DNA from: Aedes albopictus
Lineage: Eukaryota > Arthropoda > Insecta > Diptera > Culicidae
Direction of reading: 5' to 3'
DNA: 64,000 nucleotides
NCBI RefSeq assembly: GCF_035046485.1
Contig: NC_085137.1
Location: 497,814,036-497,878,035, forward strand
This document shows, piece after piece, positions 34,423-47,224 of this stretch. How positions within the stretch are numbered: the stretch's first letter is position 1; each line of letters opens with the position of its first letter. The notes beneath the pieces were generated by a model. It worked only from the letters and a program-made list of their open reading frames with translations. It was not told the DNA's origin and did not search any database. The position numbers and the translations under genes are program-made.

Positions 34423-35040
34423 CCCTCTAATACCCAACCCCGCCTTTAGACGGGTTATAATTTGAGCATTTTTTGTAATTTTTGTTTCGTGGTAAATCAA
34501 TTTTTTTTTGTATTTTTGGCTGATATTTAGGACTGTTTTGTATATCTCAAAATGGTTTTTGGTGTATTTTCAGGCGTATTTACATTTTTTAAAAACCATT
34601 GAAAAATTGATGTTTTAGTCACTATCTATTATGTCATTGTTTATTTTATATTAAATCGCTACAATTAACACATTCTAAATTTTCCCCAAATCCTTCTATC
34701 TTAGTTTTATATTATAGGGAATCTAATACACTCTAAAATTATTTTCCTTAAAATTACACGGAAAATAAAATTTTATATGAAAAAAAATTAAGATGAAAAT
34801 ATTTCAACAATAATTATAAAATCTCAAAATGTTTTTATCTCAAAAAAACCGTACCCCAAATAGGCTTCCAGGAAAAATAAAAAACTGTAAGGATGTTCAA
34901 AAATAAAAATTAGAAAAATCAAAAACTGAAATTTACGAAATCGAGAATTAAAAAGAATCATCTTCCAAAACAATGTTTATCGATTTTAGATGACAAAAAA
35001 TGATATTTAGATCAAAATCGAATATTTGGGTATTAGAGGG
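34423..35040. mobile_element. piggyBac-type MITE, TTAA-flanked
   Basis: 618 bp with ends CCCTCTAATACCCAA and TTGGGTATTAGAGGG, flanked by TTAA (34419-34422 and 35041-35044). The CCCT...AGGG ends plus a TTAA target are the piggyBac signature. No transposase. Confidence 0.88.
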
Positions 35041-35044
35041 TTAA

Positions 35045-35990
35045 ATTCTTTTTGGAATTTCTTCAAAGGTTCTTTTAGTAATACTACTTGGAATCGCTTT
35101 TGAATATTACCAAGATGTTCCTACCGAATTCCTACTGGAGTTGTTACAAAATTATTTTCTGAAATCTTCCCAGAAATTCTTTCTGACATTTCCTCAGGAG
35201 TTCCTTCTGGGGTTTCACCAGCATTTATTCTGGGATTCCTTTGGTTTGAATACATACTTCCAAGAGATTATTCTAGATTCAGCCTATATTCTCCAAGAGC
35301 GATTTCTGGGAATCCTCCTGGAGTTTCTTCGACGAATCTTTTTGGAGCTGCCTCTGTCAGTCCCTCAGGAGTTGCTCACAGGTATTCATCATTTTTTTTC
35401 TGTACATCATAGTTTCTTTTAAAAATCCTTCTGAAGTTGCTTTTGGGGACCCTTCTGGTGTATCTCAATAAATTTCCCAGGAGTTATTTCTCGGAATCCT
35501 GCAGAAGTTTCTTCTGAAAATCCTCCCGGAGTTGCTTGTGTGATTTCCACAGACGTTCCTTATGAGAAGTTCCCAATAGAAATACTGCAGGAGTTCACTC
35601 GGGAAAACCTCCAAGAGTTCCTTGTCAGAAGCCTTCAGGATGGATAAGATTCTTAAAAACGTTTTTATTTCCTGGGGTTCTTGGAGTAATCCCTAGATTA
35701 AATTCCCAAATCATAGACTAAACTCCTGTTTTCTATAGTAACTAATTCCCAACAAACTAAACTCACAAATTTTCCAAAGGAATTTCTGAAGGATTTCCTA
35801 TAAAAATCTTCGGAAGAAACCCGTTAAGGAATCTGAAGGCATCCACGGAAGGCATGCAATCCCTTGCAGAAGTTACTGAAGGAATCTAAAATGGCATTTT
35901 TGGACTAACCTAAAGATAAAATTCCTGGATGGAAATCCCGCATAAAAATTCTGTAAGAGCTACAGAATAAACACCCTCATTACATTGAAG
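35045..35990. repeat. Degenerate TTCCTxxAGGAA minisatellite block
   Basis: The plus strand reads in TTCCTCAGGAGTTCC polarity up to about 35640 and in GGAATTTCTGAAGGA polarity afterwards. Same repeat type as inside 22523-25815, more diverged. Confidence 0.6.
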
Positions 35991-36097
35991 CTTTTCGTGG
36001 AACCTTTTAATCTGAAACACTAGTAAAAAAATAAAACAGAATTCACTATTATTTCTCTTTTGCAAAAGACTTATTAAAAATGAATCACTTCAGTCTA

Positions 36098-36118
36098 GCC
36101 TAGTCTAGTCTAGTCTAC
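36098..36118. repeat. (GTCTA)n microsatellite
   Basis: Imperfect run of the complement of TAGAC, the same pentamer that flanks the R1 element at 5227 and 12574. Empty here: no retrotransposon is inserted. Confidence 0.75.
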
Positions 36119-36119
36119 A

Positions 36120-36753
36120 CGTACATAGCCATCTCTTGGAAGCATGCTGGAAAATGATATAATCGACTACTTTTATCACTTTTCTTGTCATTATTAAAAG
36201 TTGCAGTGCATCTGAGATACATTACAAGTATTGAAGCGGCCAGGCCTACTATGCAGCGTCATTGAATACATTTGGAATAAATCATGGAACGGCGAAATCT
36301 CGTCAGCCGCTCCGTATAGTATGCGGTATAAATGCGAAATAAATACGTTGGGAGTGACGTTGCTAAGAAAATTAATGTCACTCCGTTGGAGCCTCTGTTC
36401 CTGGGATGGAACATAGGACTATTTAAAAATGAATCACTTCAAAAGAAAAACTAGAAAGGACGAGCAAATTTCTTTTGCATTCCAATTTGCTTATTCTCGG
36501 ACATTCGATATTTGGCAAATATTTCTCAAATAGAGGAGTACGTGCCTCTGTAGCCGACCTTTTTTTAGTTTTTATTAATGTGTATTTTAACTTAAATGCT
36601 AATTCTACACTCAGTAGCCAACCTACTAATCTGACCAGTTTGCTGTATAATCAAATACAACTAAGGATCACTGGAAGCATTGAACGTGTCTGTGTCTTTT
36701 TTAACTATGGCGCGGATGAAACGGGGCGATTGGGATCACCTAAAAGATCATAA
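36120..36753. other. Low-repeat DNA with one transposon-end motif
   Basis: No gene recognised. At 36606-36622 the sequence TACACTCAGTAGCCAA matches the end of the 18949-20359 foldback with its TA, without a second end nearby. Confidence 0.35.
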
Positions 36754-37050
36754 CTCAAGACAGATTTCGACAGTTTTTCAATAGCAAAACTATGGGATAA
36801 AATTCCCGTTCGATTCGTACTAAAATCGTTAAAATCGGTCGGTGGATAGTGCCCGAAAAGTGAGCGAACATTTTTTGCGCACAGACATACATACATACAC
36901 ACATACAGACAACTTCTCCGTTCGTCGAACTGAATAGATTGGTATATGTGACTTTGTCCGCCGAGCTTTCTATTGAAAATTTGGAGTGATTTTTTTTTGA
37001 AGTGATCATAAAGCTTTAAATGGCACACAGTGTACGAGAAAGGCAAACAT
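36754..37050. repeat. Dispersed mosquito repeat ending GAGAAAGGCAAA
   Basis: Contains an ACATACATAC microsatellite, CTCCGTTCGTCGAACTGA, GGTATATGTGACTTTG and an end GAGAAAGGCAAAC. I recognise this as a common culicine interspersed repeat, probably a retrotransposon 3' region, from general memory rather than from a search. Confidence 0.4.
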
Positions 37051-40000
37051 TAAAAAAAAGTTATTGAAAAAACTTTTTTAAGGGATTTTTTCAATTATAC
37101 TTCTATTGTTGCTTATAACTTTGTTAATTTTGGCGATGAAGTTTTCCGTTATACGACATAATTTCTCAAAAACACTTCATCCACAACATTTCCATAGACG
37201 TCATTCGATTTTGGACACAAATAAACACTAAAGTTTGTTCTCACCTGGGTGGGAAGTATGCACAATAAACTAAAAAAATAATTCGAAACAACCACGAAGA
37301 TATCGAAATGCTTCAATAAATAGATTTGCCTCAAAACTCAATGTCTTTGTTTTTTTAATACGTCCCACTTCAAACCAGTTCTCAGGCTTCTTAAGATATA
37401 AATGATTCCCAGGGAGGAACTCTCGTAAAGGGGTAAAAAAAACTAAAGAGTTAGTATAGAAACCCTTCGGGAAATTGCCAAGGAAAAATAAAAACGCGGA
37501 ATATACTTCTATGCAATTCTCGTAATATATAGTTACCATAAAAATTATACTGCTTTCTTCTGACGTGCAACGTTGATACCTAACTAATTTGTTTGTGTAG
37601 CACAATTTTTTCCACGTGCCACCATAAAGGCACGTAGGTATTTAAAAGATCTCCGACGACCGGGGACCGAGTCGAACTATGAGCCGCAATAAAAAAAGGT
37701 AGCAAATATTTGCCAGCCGTTTCTGAATAGTACGCACTTTTTCTCATCCTTTGACGTTCCTTCGCTTCGGTTGAAATGGGGCTACAATCTTCACCGGTGC
37801 CAATCGCCATAAATTGGCGGTTAGGTGGTATCTAGTGGGTCGCCTTCGAGTATCGACGAGTGCTTCGGGAAAATCGATATCGGTTGAAGTGGTGTTCTGA
37901 AGATTTGGGCTTTACCCTTGGCGGTAGAAGAAAAATTATATTGTTGTGCTAACGAACGATAAAGAGGCGTTGAGGCAGGGCCAAATAATTTGATGGGATT
38001 GAAACAGTAGCAATAGCGTCATTCATTATACTTCATTAAAATATTAAAGCATATTTAAGGCAATGTAAGTGGGTACAAAATCACTGTCAATTTAGTTATC
38101 GCTTTGTCGTGATGGAAAATCCGTGTACTCGAAACCCACAAACCCCCCGTGTAATAAAATTACAGACGCGAATAATGAACGAAGTACAACAAATTCAGGC
38201 TATGTCAAAAGAATCCCGCTTCCGTACTTCATGTGTTAAAGCTTCAGACCGTGCCATTCTTCTTTCCGTTGAGTATCTAGGGTATTGGTTCCTTTATTAA
38301 GCATGTGGCTCCCATTTTCATCCTACGAAAAACAAAGGAATGAAGCACTGTTTGTTTTGTTTCTTATTTTTGTATTTTTTGTAAGAAGTGAGCACGCATG
38401 AAAACAAAAAGAACGGAATCAATCGGTGCCGTAATCGCTTGTTTTCGAATAGGATGAAATTGGGAGCGTGAGATTACTGATGGAACACAAACCCTATGTA
38501 CATAAATGTATCTACTACTGTTGATATTACAAGCTCTAGGTACATCGCCGGATCTCTCCCGGATGGCGGTCTTGTCCTCGAGCATTGTATGAATTGTGCT
38601 TTTTTTTTTCTTCTTTACACAAAACCTTCAAATTTACAACACCACCTAGACTAGGAGAAGGCCCCGACAAGGCTTCTCGTGTGGCGGGCGCTCTTCGCTC
38701 CAGTCTGTAGTCCAGGCAACATACAATGGAAGTGCTCGTACCGTTTTACGACCGTGCCCGTCGTCAACCAAAGTGAGATTGCGATGGGTCGTGATTTAGC
38801 AACAAGAGGGGATTCTGGATTTGGACATTTTGCCTTTTTGTCGTGAAAATTCAATGAAAGTACGGATCATGGATCATGTGGGGAATTCGTAAGAAACGAA
38901 TTTGATTTGAGAATCGATTCAATTGCACACTACCGATCAAAAGCTTCGGGCCTGCCACCCGATGGATGCAAAATCATAAACTACCAAATTGCCACCAAAC
39001 TACCAAAAGCCGAGAAACAGGTTTGGATTCAGCTGAAACGTAACGTCAGAAAGCAGAAGCACCTCACTAAAATATTACTGATACGACGCCAAAATCTCGA
39101 CAAAAGACAGCAAGGGTGCTTCTTGTATTCTTCTGATACAACGAAATCAAATTCTCCCAAGCCTAAGTGATTGAGATATTGGAGTACTATCTTCATCGTA
39201 CCAGACAGACGATAATTCGAAACTGAAGCTTGACTATAGTCCAAAAGAGTGCAGCTTGCATGGGGAGTTTTATCAATTTCGGTCCCTGCAGAGTTGCAGC
39301 AAGTGTTTTACGTCAGCATACCTGAACCGTATCGCAACTATGTGTGTTACAAAAGAGTATTTCCAGCTCAACGCATGAATCGCGTGGACGCGGCCTTTTT
39401 CAATTCAAATGAAGTTTTGTTCAAGTATGAGTTTTTATTCGTAATTGTCTTTCATGCTGTTTAATTTTCAATATTATTCACCTAACTTTTTAGACGAGCT
39501 TAAGAAAAAATTTTTTTTTTCTCCTTCCACAAATTGTGACTCAGAAACGGTTCGATTGAAATAATGTCTTCCAAGATGTTTCAGGATATTTGAAGGACTT
39601 CTTGAAAGAAAAAAAAAACATTGAGAGTAATATTCATAGCGGATCGAAGTTAGATGTCATGGTATTCAAATTTTCTGAAAATTTAACAATTCGCAATTTC
39701 TGAAGTGCCTAGTAGCCTGGGATGGTTAAATGCTTCTAACTATTTTTTCTCGAATTTTCATTTTCCACTGATTTTTAAAACAAGCAGAAGGAAGTAATTT
39801 TTGATATTTTCGATGCTAAAAATAGATATGCTACATGCAATTTTCAATGAAAATCCATATGCATATATTTTTCCTACTTCCAACCATTCTAAAGTTTGAG
39901 CGTATTAATAAAAAAATAAAAATTAAAAAAAGTAAATCTGGACCTTCACAGCTAAAAAATATTTGATTTTTTTTATTAAAACAGCGAAAGTTGTACGTAG

Positions 40001-40170
40001 AATCTATATTTGGTATCAAAAATGTCAAAAAGTGCTTGCTTTGGTTGTTTTAAAATGGATAAAATAAATATAAGTATTTGGCTATCCAAGGCTACTTGGT
40101 AAACTTTGAGGCTGAAAGACAGCTAGAACACAGACAAATAATTTAAAAAAAATCAAAGGTTAAGACGGAA
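37051..40170. other. Low-repeat DNA, no supported gene
   Basis: Only short frames without domains. One small palindrome (about 38309-38470) has CTCCCATTTTCATCCTA against TAGGATGAAATTGGGAG. A possible host interval, intronic or intergenic. Confidence 0.35.
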
Positions 40171-40944
40171 AATTTAATTTCTCTGTAGTGCTGTTATGGT
40201 TAAACTAGAGCTGAGTACTCAAGGTTTCCAAATTTTAGCGCCCCTGTACTGGTACACCTCCAAAGATTCAATACCGCATCACATAAAGAATTATTCCTGG
40301 AAAACCCCTCCAAGCTTTTTTATTCCTCGATATATTTCTGTTATTATCGCGGAAAGGACATTCTTGCTGGAATTCTCCCAGGATTTTATAGAAGAATCTC
40401 AATAAGAATTCATATAAAGATTCCATTTAGTATTCTTCAGAATGTCTGTGGATTTTTTCGATAATATCTTCAGAGATTCCTCTAGCGATTATTTCAGGTA
40501 TGTCCCTTTGAATTTTCACTGGGACTTTTTCAGAAGTTTCTTTGGGGGTTTCTCAAAAGATTTAGATTGTTCCACTTGTTCCATCATAAATTCCATTCGG
40601 GATCCCTCCAGGGATTCACTGAAGAATTCTATAGAAAATTCGTTCAAGGATTGCAACATAAGTTCATGCCATTTCTCCCTCATGTATTTCTTCCAATATT
40701 TCTGAAGGAATTCCTCCAGGAATATTGTTAGAAGTATTTCCAGGAGTTTTTCTTTGGGATTTATTTGAAAATTCTTCTAAGAATTTCTACAGAGGTTTCT
40801 CCAGGAATTGCTCCAAAGTTTTTTTTTTCAGTAGAATTCGGAGATTTCTTTAAGAACTTCCTTCGAGACTTTCCTTTGGAAATTTGGAAACTTTGCACTT
40901 GGCTTGCATTTTTCCAGAGGTTTTTTTTTTAAATATTGCTTTTT

Positions 40945-41155
40945 AAAAGACACGGATACCGTCTTCAGCTAGAGGCTATACAGACTGAATGAAACTTAAC
41001 ACTAGACAACGGACACACGGAGCATGCACCAGTGGATGTGGAGAAGAAACTATCCTCACGAAAAGTTTCATCGCCCGGAGCGGGAATCAAACCCTCACCC
41101 CATAGCATGGTGCGATTAGAAGCTTGGTGACCCTAAACGCACGGCTAGGAAGTTC
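40945..41155 (-). repeat. tRNA-derived SINE (family 2), antisense
   Basis: On the minus strand a tRNA-like head contains GAGGGTTTGATTCCCGC (box B) followed by GATGAAACTTTTCGTGAGG and a tail with TCCACTGGTGCATGC. Shares head and body with the fragment at 27457-27590. Target duplication not resolved. Confidence 0.6.
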
Positions 41156-41284
41156 CACAATTATTTTCTGAAAAGCTCCACTTATTATTTTATTTTTTTC
41201 TACCTCATTGGTATTTTCTTAGCCTTTTATTTGGAAATATTTGGAAAGATATTCTCAGGAGATTCGTCCGGACGTTTCCTCTAG

Positions 41285-41351
41285 GGTCTCTTTCTCAGAG
41301 ATGAGCCAGCCTATGTAGGGCTGCAAATCTCTTTAATAAAAATAATAATAA
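41285..41351 (+). mobile_element. 5'-truncated SINE tail, 67 bp
   Basis: Flanked by TTCCTCTAG (41276-41284 and 41352-41360). It holds only the SINE 3' hairpin (AGAGAT and ATCTCT around a CCTATGTAGGG loop) and an AATAAT-type tail. Confidence 0.7.
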
Positions 41352-42372
41352 TTCCTCTAGAGGTTTCTCCAATAGTAGCTACAGGTATTCCTCCGAGCCT
41401 TGATTTGGACTTATTTAGACTTTCCTACAGGGATTTTTCATGATTTCGTTTTCAAAAGTTCGCTCAACAATTGCTGTAAAAATTGCACTAAAACTATTAA
41501 TTAGCATTTTCAAGGATTTTTTCTATTTTTTTATCTTTGAATACCTGCGGAGAGTTCTTCAACTCTTTTTCTATGTGCTTAAGAAAAAACAGGTCTTCCG
41601 GGTTTTCTGAAGACTTGCACCAGGAATACCCTTTAAAAAATGTTTAATTTTTTATGAGAATTGCTGCAGAGACATCTCCAGTAGTACTTCCAAAGACTCT
41701 TTCAGAAAATCCTTCAGGGATCCCTATGAAATTTATTGGGAGATTTCTTCAAAAAATCCACCAGTGCTTTGGTCTGTGATTTCTACACAAATTTTTAAGA
41801 GATTTTTTCAGAAATTCCTCTGCGGATTTCCAGGAATCCCTCCAAAAATGTTGCAAGCATTTCTTTCCATGGAAGAACTTACAGAGTTCCTCCTGAAGTC
41901 TCTCAAGTTTTTTCCAAGAACAAAGATGGTATTTCTAACTGTTTCTTCAGGTCTTCTTCTAGGCATTATCCTAGGCACTCATGCAGGAGATGATCAAGAG
42001 ATAACTCGAGAAATTCCTTCGGTTTTTTTTTTTGTTTTTTGAAACAATCCTTATTAGGAGATATCTGATGAAACTGCAAGAAACCCTTTTAGGAATCACT
42101 GATAGAATTTCTCAACAAATTCTTGAAGAAATACTGAGAATAATGTAAAAAGCAATCCCTGTACGATATGTATTTTTTTTTTCAAACTCCATATATGAAC
42201 TTTTGAAGAAATTTCTATCTGAAATTTTTGAAAAAATCCCTAAAATTTTGAGGAAATCTCTGGAGTTGAAAATATTTTCTCAATGCAATTCGAGAAGGAA
42301 TCTTAGCAGGATTTTCTGAAACATCTCGGGAAACATTTAATGGATTTCCTATAAAAAAATATGAATTTAATG

Positions 42373-42516
42373 ATGATGATTAACCTGGGCTGTCGAGTCA
42401 AGTACAAGACACTGAAGACGACCTTACAGTTGAGGTCGAAATACGTATCTGTCAAAGGATGCAAATTCTTAGTGGAATTCAAAGGAACAGTACTTAACCC
42501 GATTTTCTTTTTATTT
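42373..42516 (+). mobile_element. 144-bp minimal Penelope insertion
   Basis: Flanked by 12-bp duplications ATGAATTTAATG (42361-42372 and 42517-42528). It consists of the tag ATGATGATTAACCTGGGCT joined directly to the last 125 or so bases of the Penelope 3' end, nearly identical to 33016-33141. It proves the tag and the 3' end are the two termini of the integrated product. Confidence 0.88.
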
Positions 42517-43082
42517 ATGAATTTAATGGATTTCCTGAAAAAAAAAGAGAAATCTTTTCTTTAAATTATTTCGAATTTCTAAACAAGAAATCATGTAGAA
42601 TAGCCTGGAGAAACGCATAGCTAATCGACAACAACGATTCCTAGAAACAAAACTCTTGAGATATTTCTAAACAAATTTCCGAGAAAAATCTGTGGAAAAA
42701 TAACGAATAAATTTCCTGAAGAATCTCTGGGAGAATTAACTCTAATATTATCCTGAGAAGAAATGGATAAATTTCGGGGGTGGAGGAATATCTGGAGGAA
42801 ATCCTGAAGGAAGCTCTACAAGGAGTTCAACTAGAATATTTTGAGAAACTCCTTCTTGAATCATTGAAAGTAATAATGCAACGTATTCTGGAGCAATTCG
42901 TGCAGGATTTTTTGGATACATGAATCCATGAAAAATTCTCTTGACACATTTATGTGGGATTTTTCAAAACTGAACTGAACTAATTTTTGGAGGAATGGCT
43001 GGAGTGTTTTTGAAGAAAACACTTTTTAAAGATACTTTGGAGATTTTTTAAAGAATTTCTAGTATAACATTCTAAAGTAACC

Positions 43083-43269
43083 AGTGGAGCGGACCTGGTG
43101 TGATGGTTAGAACACTTGATTATCACGCCGAGGACCTGGGATCGAATCCCACTCCCGACAAACTCATTAAATGTGAGTTCTTCCTTCGGAAGGGAAGTAA
43201 AGCGTGGGTCCCGAGATGAACTAGCCTAGGGCTAAAAATCTCGTTAATACAGATAAAAAAAAAAAAAAA
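43083..43269 (+). mobile_element. Full-length Feilai-like SINE
   Basis: 187 bp with 12-bp duplications TCTAAAGTAACC (43071-43082 and 43270-43281). A tRNA-like head has box-A-like TGGTGTGATGG and box-B GGGATCGAATCCC. A tRNA-unrelated body follows, then a hairpin (CGAGAT, loop with CCTAGGG, ATCTCG) and an A-rich tail. Transcribed by RNA polymerase III in known relatives and moved by a partner LINE in trans. Confidence 0.88.
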
Positions 43270-43442
43270 TCTAAAGTAACCCCCAAAGAAATACTCATTG
43301 ATTTTTCAAACGTCTTTCTAGGATAATTCCCAAAGTAATTCTTGTTGAAGTTTCAGAAGTAACCCATAGAAATCTACCTAAAAGAATTCCTGGAGAAATT
43401 CATCAGAGAATATCTGAAGGAAGCCCTGGAGAAGCTGCTTAA

Positions 43443-43782
43443 GGCGAAACTGGAAGCATTTCCTTACTTTTTGGTTTTTGATTTTTTATTAATTAACGAA
43501 TCAATATTTTCAAAATCGGTTTTCGTACACATGTAGAGGATGGATCAAGGTATCTTCTGTTTTTTTTTCGTTGTGGAAAATGTTTTTCGTTTTTGCAGAA
43601 ACCATTTTTGAACGAAATTTCACAAAAAATGGTTTTTGAAAAAATGGAAAACTTTTTCAACACGAAAAAAAATCAGAAGATACATTGATGCATAAACTAC
43701 CGTTTTTGAAAATATTGCTTCGTTATTTGAAAAAAAAAATAAAAAAAAACTGAAAAAATGAGGAAATGCTTCCAGTTTTGCC
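43443..43782. mobile_element. 340-bp TTAA MITE
   Basis: Ends GGCGAAACTGGAAGCATTTCC-like, inverted, flanked by TTAA (43439-43442 and 43783-43786). Palindromic throughout, with poly-A/T-rich arms. A broken relative lies at 26888-27360 and a short piece resembling its middle at about 45225-45315. Confidence 0.85.
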
Positions 43783-44150
43783 TTAAGGAATCCTTGGATA
43801 TATTTCTGAAAAAAAAAATGCCGGAAGAGTTTCCAAAACAAACATTGACGGATTTTAAGAACATCTTGTTTAAGGTTATTCTAAAGAAATTCATGGATAA
43901 ATTTTAGAAGATTTCCTTGGATTTGGAATCCTTTGACAAATTTATGGGAAAAAAAACCTGGAAGAATTTCTAAAGGAGTCTGTGAAAGATTCTCTGAAGA
44001 AATCTTTGGAGAAATTTCTGGAAGAATCTGATCCCTGAAATAAAAAAAAATCTGTTAAGGATTTTTTAAGGAAACACATGGAAGCTTTTCAAAAGAAATT
44101 CCTGGAGAAATTGCTGGAGGATTCTCTAATGAGAACAAATAGTTTTCGAG

Positions 44151-45780
44151 TGATTATTTTTTGAAGAAGAAAATAGCTCTTTCTCAATATTTCCATTCCA
44201 AAAGATAGGTGATCAAAAATATGTGTTGATGTTTAAGTTTATGATTCCCGAAAACCAGCGCATGAACTCAATCTCATATTGAAAATTATGAAATCAGAAA
44301 TGGCATATTTTTTCGTGTTTTAGGCTGGAAATGCTCTATACCCGATTGGGACGTCATGTTCAGAGTATGTCCCAACCGTCCCAAACCCAAGTACCATTTG
44401 CAACAGGAATAAATTAACGTTGCAAGCAAGTTGTTGGAGGTTTTGCTGTAGTTATACACATTGTAGTTCCGAAAGTTTGTTCTAGTTTTTCTAATGATTA
44501 ACTGACAATTTCTCCTTTGGGAAACGCTTTTGAAAAACATCTTTTACAACTTAATTAGAAAGCTAAGCGTCCAATATGGAAGTCCTGTCGTATGCAAGTT
44601 CAAAGTAAAAAAAAAAAAACTTTGCCGAATCCTACCAACCAGAATCACCAGCAGACTGACGACGATGGTTGCATGTCTACACTGCTGGCAACAAGCAATC
44701 ATGCGTAAATTACCACCGTAGCTATAGGATACATACACTACACACTTAACTACGTTCTCATTTGCATCCCGCTGGTAGATTGAATAGGAATTTTGATGAG
44801 ATTTGGTGGGTTGTAAAATGATTGGGAATGGCATGCTGGCTTTCGACCAATCAATCAGATGCGAATATGTGTTTTGCTTCGTATATGTAATGTTTCTGTA
44901 CTTTGTTTTCTACATTAAATTAAAACGAAATTACCACAGCAAACACGTTATTAAAATAATATATGACAACACTATTTTAAGAAAGTTCACAAAAAAGTCA
45001 ATTGTCGAGGAAATACACTCATTCTATTGTAGTAGTGGCGACGGACAAAAGTGTGCATTGCAGACGTCAAAATTTGTATTGTTACAAACTTCAAAAGTCA
45101 AGTTCATCGTGAAAGGTGGAACAGACCTGAAACGATATTTTTACATTGAGGACCTGAGATCACAATGCTGGTGAAGGAAAATGTGCACAGCTTTTTAGAA
45201 ATAATTTTTTTTTCGAAATTTCGTTTAAAAATGGTTTATAAACCATTAACACATAAATGTGAAACTGATAAACATTTTCCACCAGAAAAAAATAATCAGA
45301 AGATACCCTGATTATTACTCTAATTGTGTATAGAAACTGATTTTGAGATAAAAATAATCAACGACATCTGTCTTGATGCAAAATATAAATGTTGAGCGGA
45401 GCATATTAATAAAAACCTTCAAATTTCAAACTTTCAGGAACTTGTTTTAATTTTTTTTTACGATATTTAAAAAAAATAGAATCGGAGAAAATTGGGTCCA
45501 TTATGAAACTCCATACATTTTGCATGGGATGAAAAATTGGCGAAAAACTTTTAACTTAACAACTGTTTCTTCAAGGAAGATTTAAGAATTGTTTTCTTAA
45601 TTTTTACCAAGACCTAATAAACGAGTTTCATCAGAAATTCTTTTGGAAGTACATTTAAGATGACAGTAGCGAAAAATAAGAATGCAGCAAAGTCGGTTTT
45701 CCGAATTCATGATGGAAAAGACATGATATCATAACATATGTCACTTCATGATGTCATGACCACGGGTCACGGAGATTACT
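44151..45780. other. Mixed AT-rich DNA, no supported gene
   Basis: Contains a short relative of the 43443 MITE (about 45225-45315). Open frames are short and lack domains. Confidence 0.35.
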
Positions 45781-45784
45781 CCAG

Positions 45785-46790
45785 AAACTCCATTTAGGAT
45801 TCCACCACGATTTTTCTCTGTGAAAACACCAGAAATACCTTCTGGGAATCTTTCAGGAATTGCACTTGGGATTTCTTTCGGGGCTTTCCTAGAAATTCCT
45901 CACAGAATTCCTCCAAAAATTCCTTCCAGAATTTCCTCAGAAGTTCTTTTCGTGATTGCTTCAGGAATTCCTTCCACGATTTTAACGAATTCATTTCGAG
46001 ATTGCTTCAGAATTTTATTTTCGAGATTCCTTCACGATTCACCCATGAATTTCTTCCGTGGTTCCTCCAGGAGTCCCTTCTTATTATTTTTTCAGAAATT
46101 CTTTCTATGCGGAGTTCTTCGAAGAAATTCTTCCTGGAATCCTCCAGGAATTCTTTCCGGGATTCCACCAGGAATGAAATCCAAGATTTTCTAGGGAGTT
46201 AATTTTGGGATTTCTTTAGTATTTCTTTCTGGTGTTCCTCCATTCTTCTTGAGAGATTTCTTCAGGAATTCCTTCGGAAGCTTATTCTGAAATTTTCACA
46301 GATGTTTTTTTTATGGAAATCATCCAGGCGTTAAGGACAAATGTCTTGAAATTTCGCTTCAACAGTGCATCAGAACTTCAGACGAATAAATCTCACGAAG
46401 CAAGTTTCAAACAACAGTGCGTTTTACTATTCTGTTCTTGCTTACTTGTAATAAGCTTGAAATAAGAAGATCAGGTGCGCTGGTTTTGTTTACGAAGAGA
46501 TTTGTGCGCCAGAGATCGTGAGTAGGTGCCAAAGTTAGCCATTGTGGCGGCCATTTTGAAATTCTATCAAGTCTGTCCTTAATTGCTGAATTCCACCAGA
46601 AGTTCCTTTCGAGCTTCCTCCAATAGTTTCTTTTCAGAAAAATTTTCTCGGATAATTCATTCTGAAAATCTTAGAGAAAACACCGGCAAACATTCCAAAA
46701 GAAAGTGGAGGAATCTCAGGAAAAGAGGAATCTGTGAAGAAATCTTTGGAAGAATCCTAGAAAAGCTGTCCGTTGATGAACTAGTTGATT
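45785..46790. repeat. Degenerate minisatellite block with polarity switch
   Basis: TTCC-first from 45785 to about 46620, GGAA-first from about 46640 to 46790. A TTAA MITE (46335-46578) lies between. Confidence 0.55.
46335..46578. mobile_element. 244-bp TTAA MITE, GGACA ends
   Basis: Inverted ends GGACAAATGTCTTGA-like and TCAAGTCTGTCC, flanked by TTAA (46331-46334 and 46579-46582). No coding capacity. Confidence 0.75.
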
Positions 46791-46797
46791 CTAGATT

Positions 46798-47123
46798 TGT
46801 CCGCTAGATGGCGCTAGTAAGTATGAGAAATATTTAAATTTCTTTCAGACCACCTAGAAAAATGAGTTGATGTGAACACCAACAGCAATCGGCAGAATAA
46901 TTTGTCGACGACAAGTTTAAATTTCTATTTATTCGGCGGGTATCACTAGTGAGTCTTGGAAGTTTAAAAATATCTGTATCTTTCAAAAGAATTTGAAATC
47001 TCTGTTTCTCGAGTATCACACTACATAGAGGAACTTCGTCTTCGGCAGAGTTGATCAGGACATCAAAAACTAAACCATGACGAATTACTTCTAAGATTCA
47101 CTAGTGCCACCTAGCGGATACAT
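46798..47123. mobile_element. MITE-like element, CCGCTAGATGGCGCTAGT ends
   Basis: Left CCGCTAGATGGCGCTAGT and right CACTAGTGCCACCTAGCGG are inverted copies about 325 bp apart. Target duplication not resolved. Confidence 0.55.
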
Positions 47124-47224
47124 TCGGATTCAACTATTTCGTCATGGATTATTTCTTGATGCCCTGTCTGCCGAAGACTACATAGAAGAATTCGGCACCA
47201 ACATTTTAAAAGAGTTCAAGATTT

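Larger units (their letters stand above)
40200..42060. repeat. Degenerate minisatellite block, TTCC polarity
   Basis: Many diverged units of the type AATTCCTCCAGGAAT, reading TTCC-first on the plus strand. Interrupted by the SINE-like element at 40945-41155 and the SINE tail at 41285-41351. Confidence 0.6.
42060..44150. repeat. Degenerate minisatellite block, GGAA polarity
   Basis: Units of the type CTGGAGGAATTTCTGAAG, reading GGAA-first, the reverse of the block before it. Interrupted by a Penelope fragment, a full SINE and a TTAA MITE, all described separately. Confidence 0.6.
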
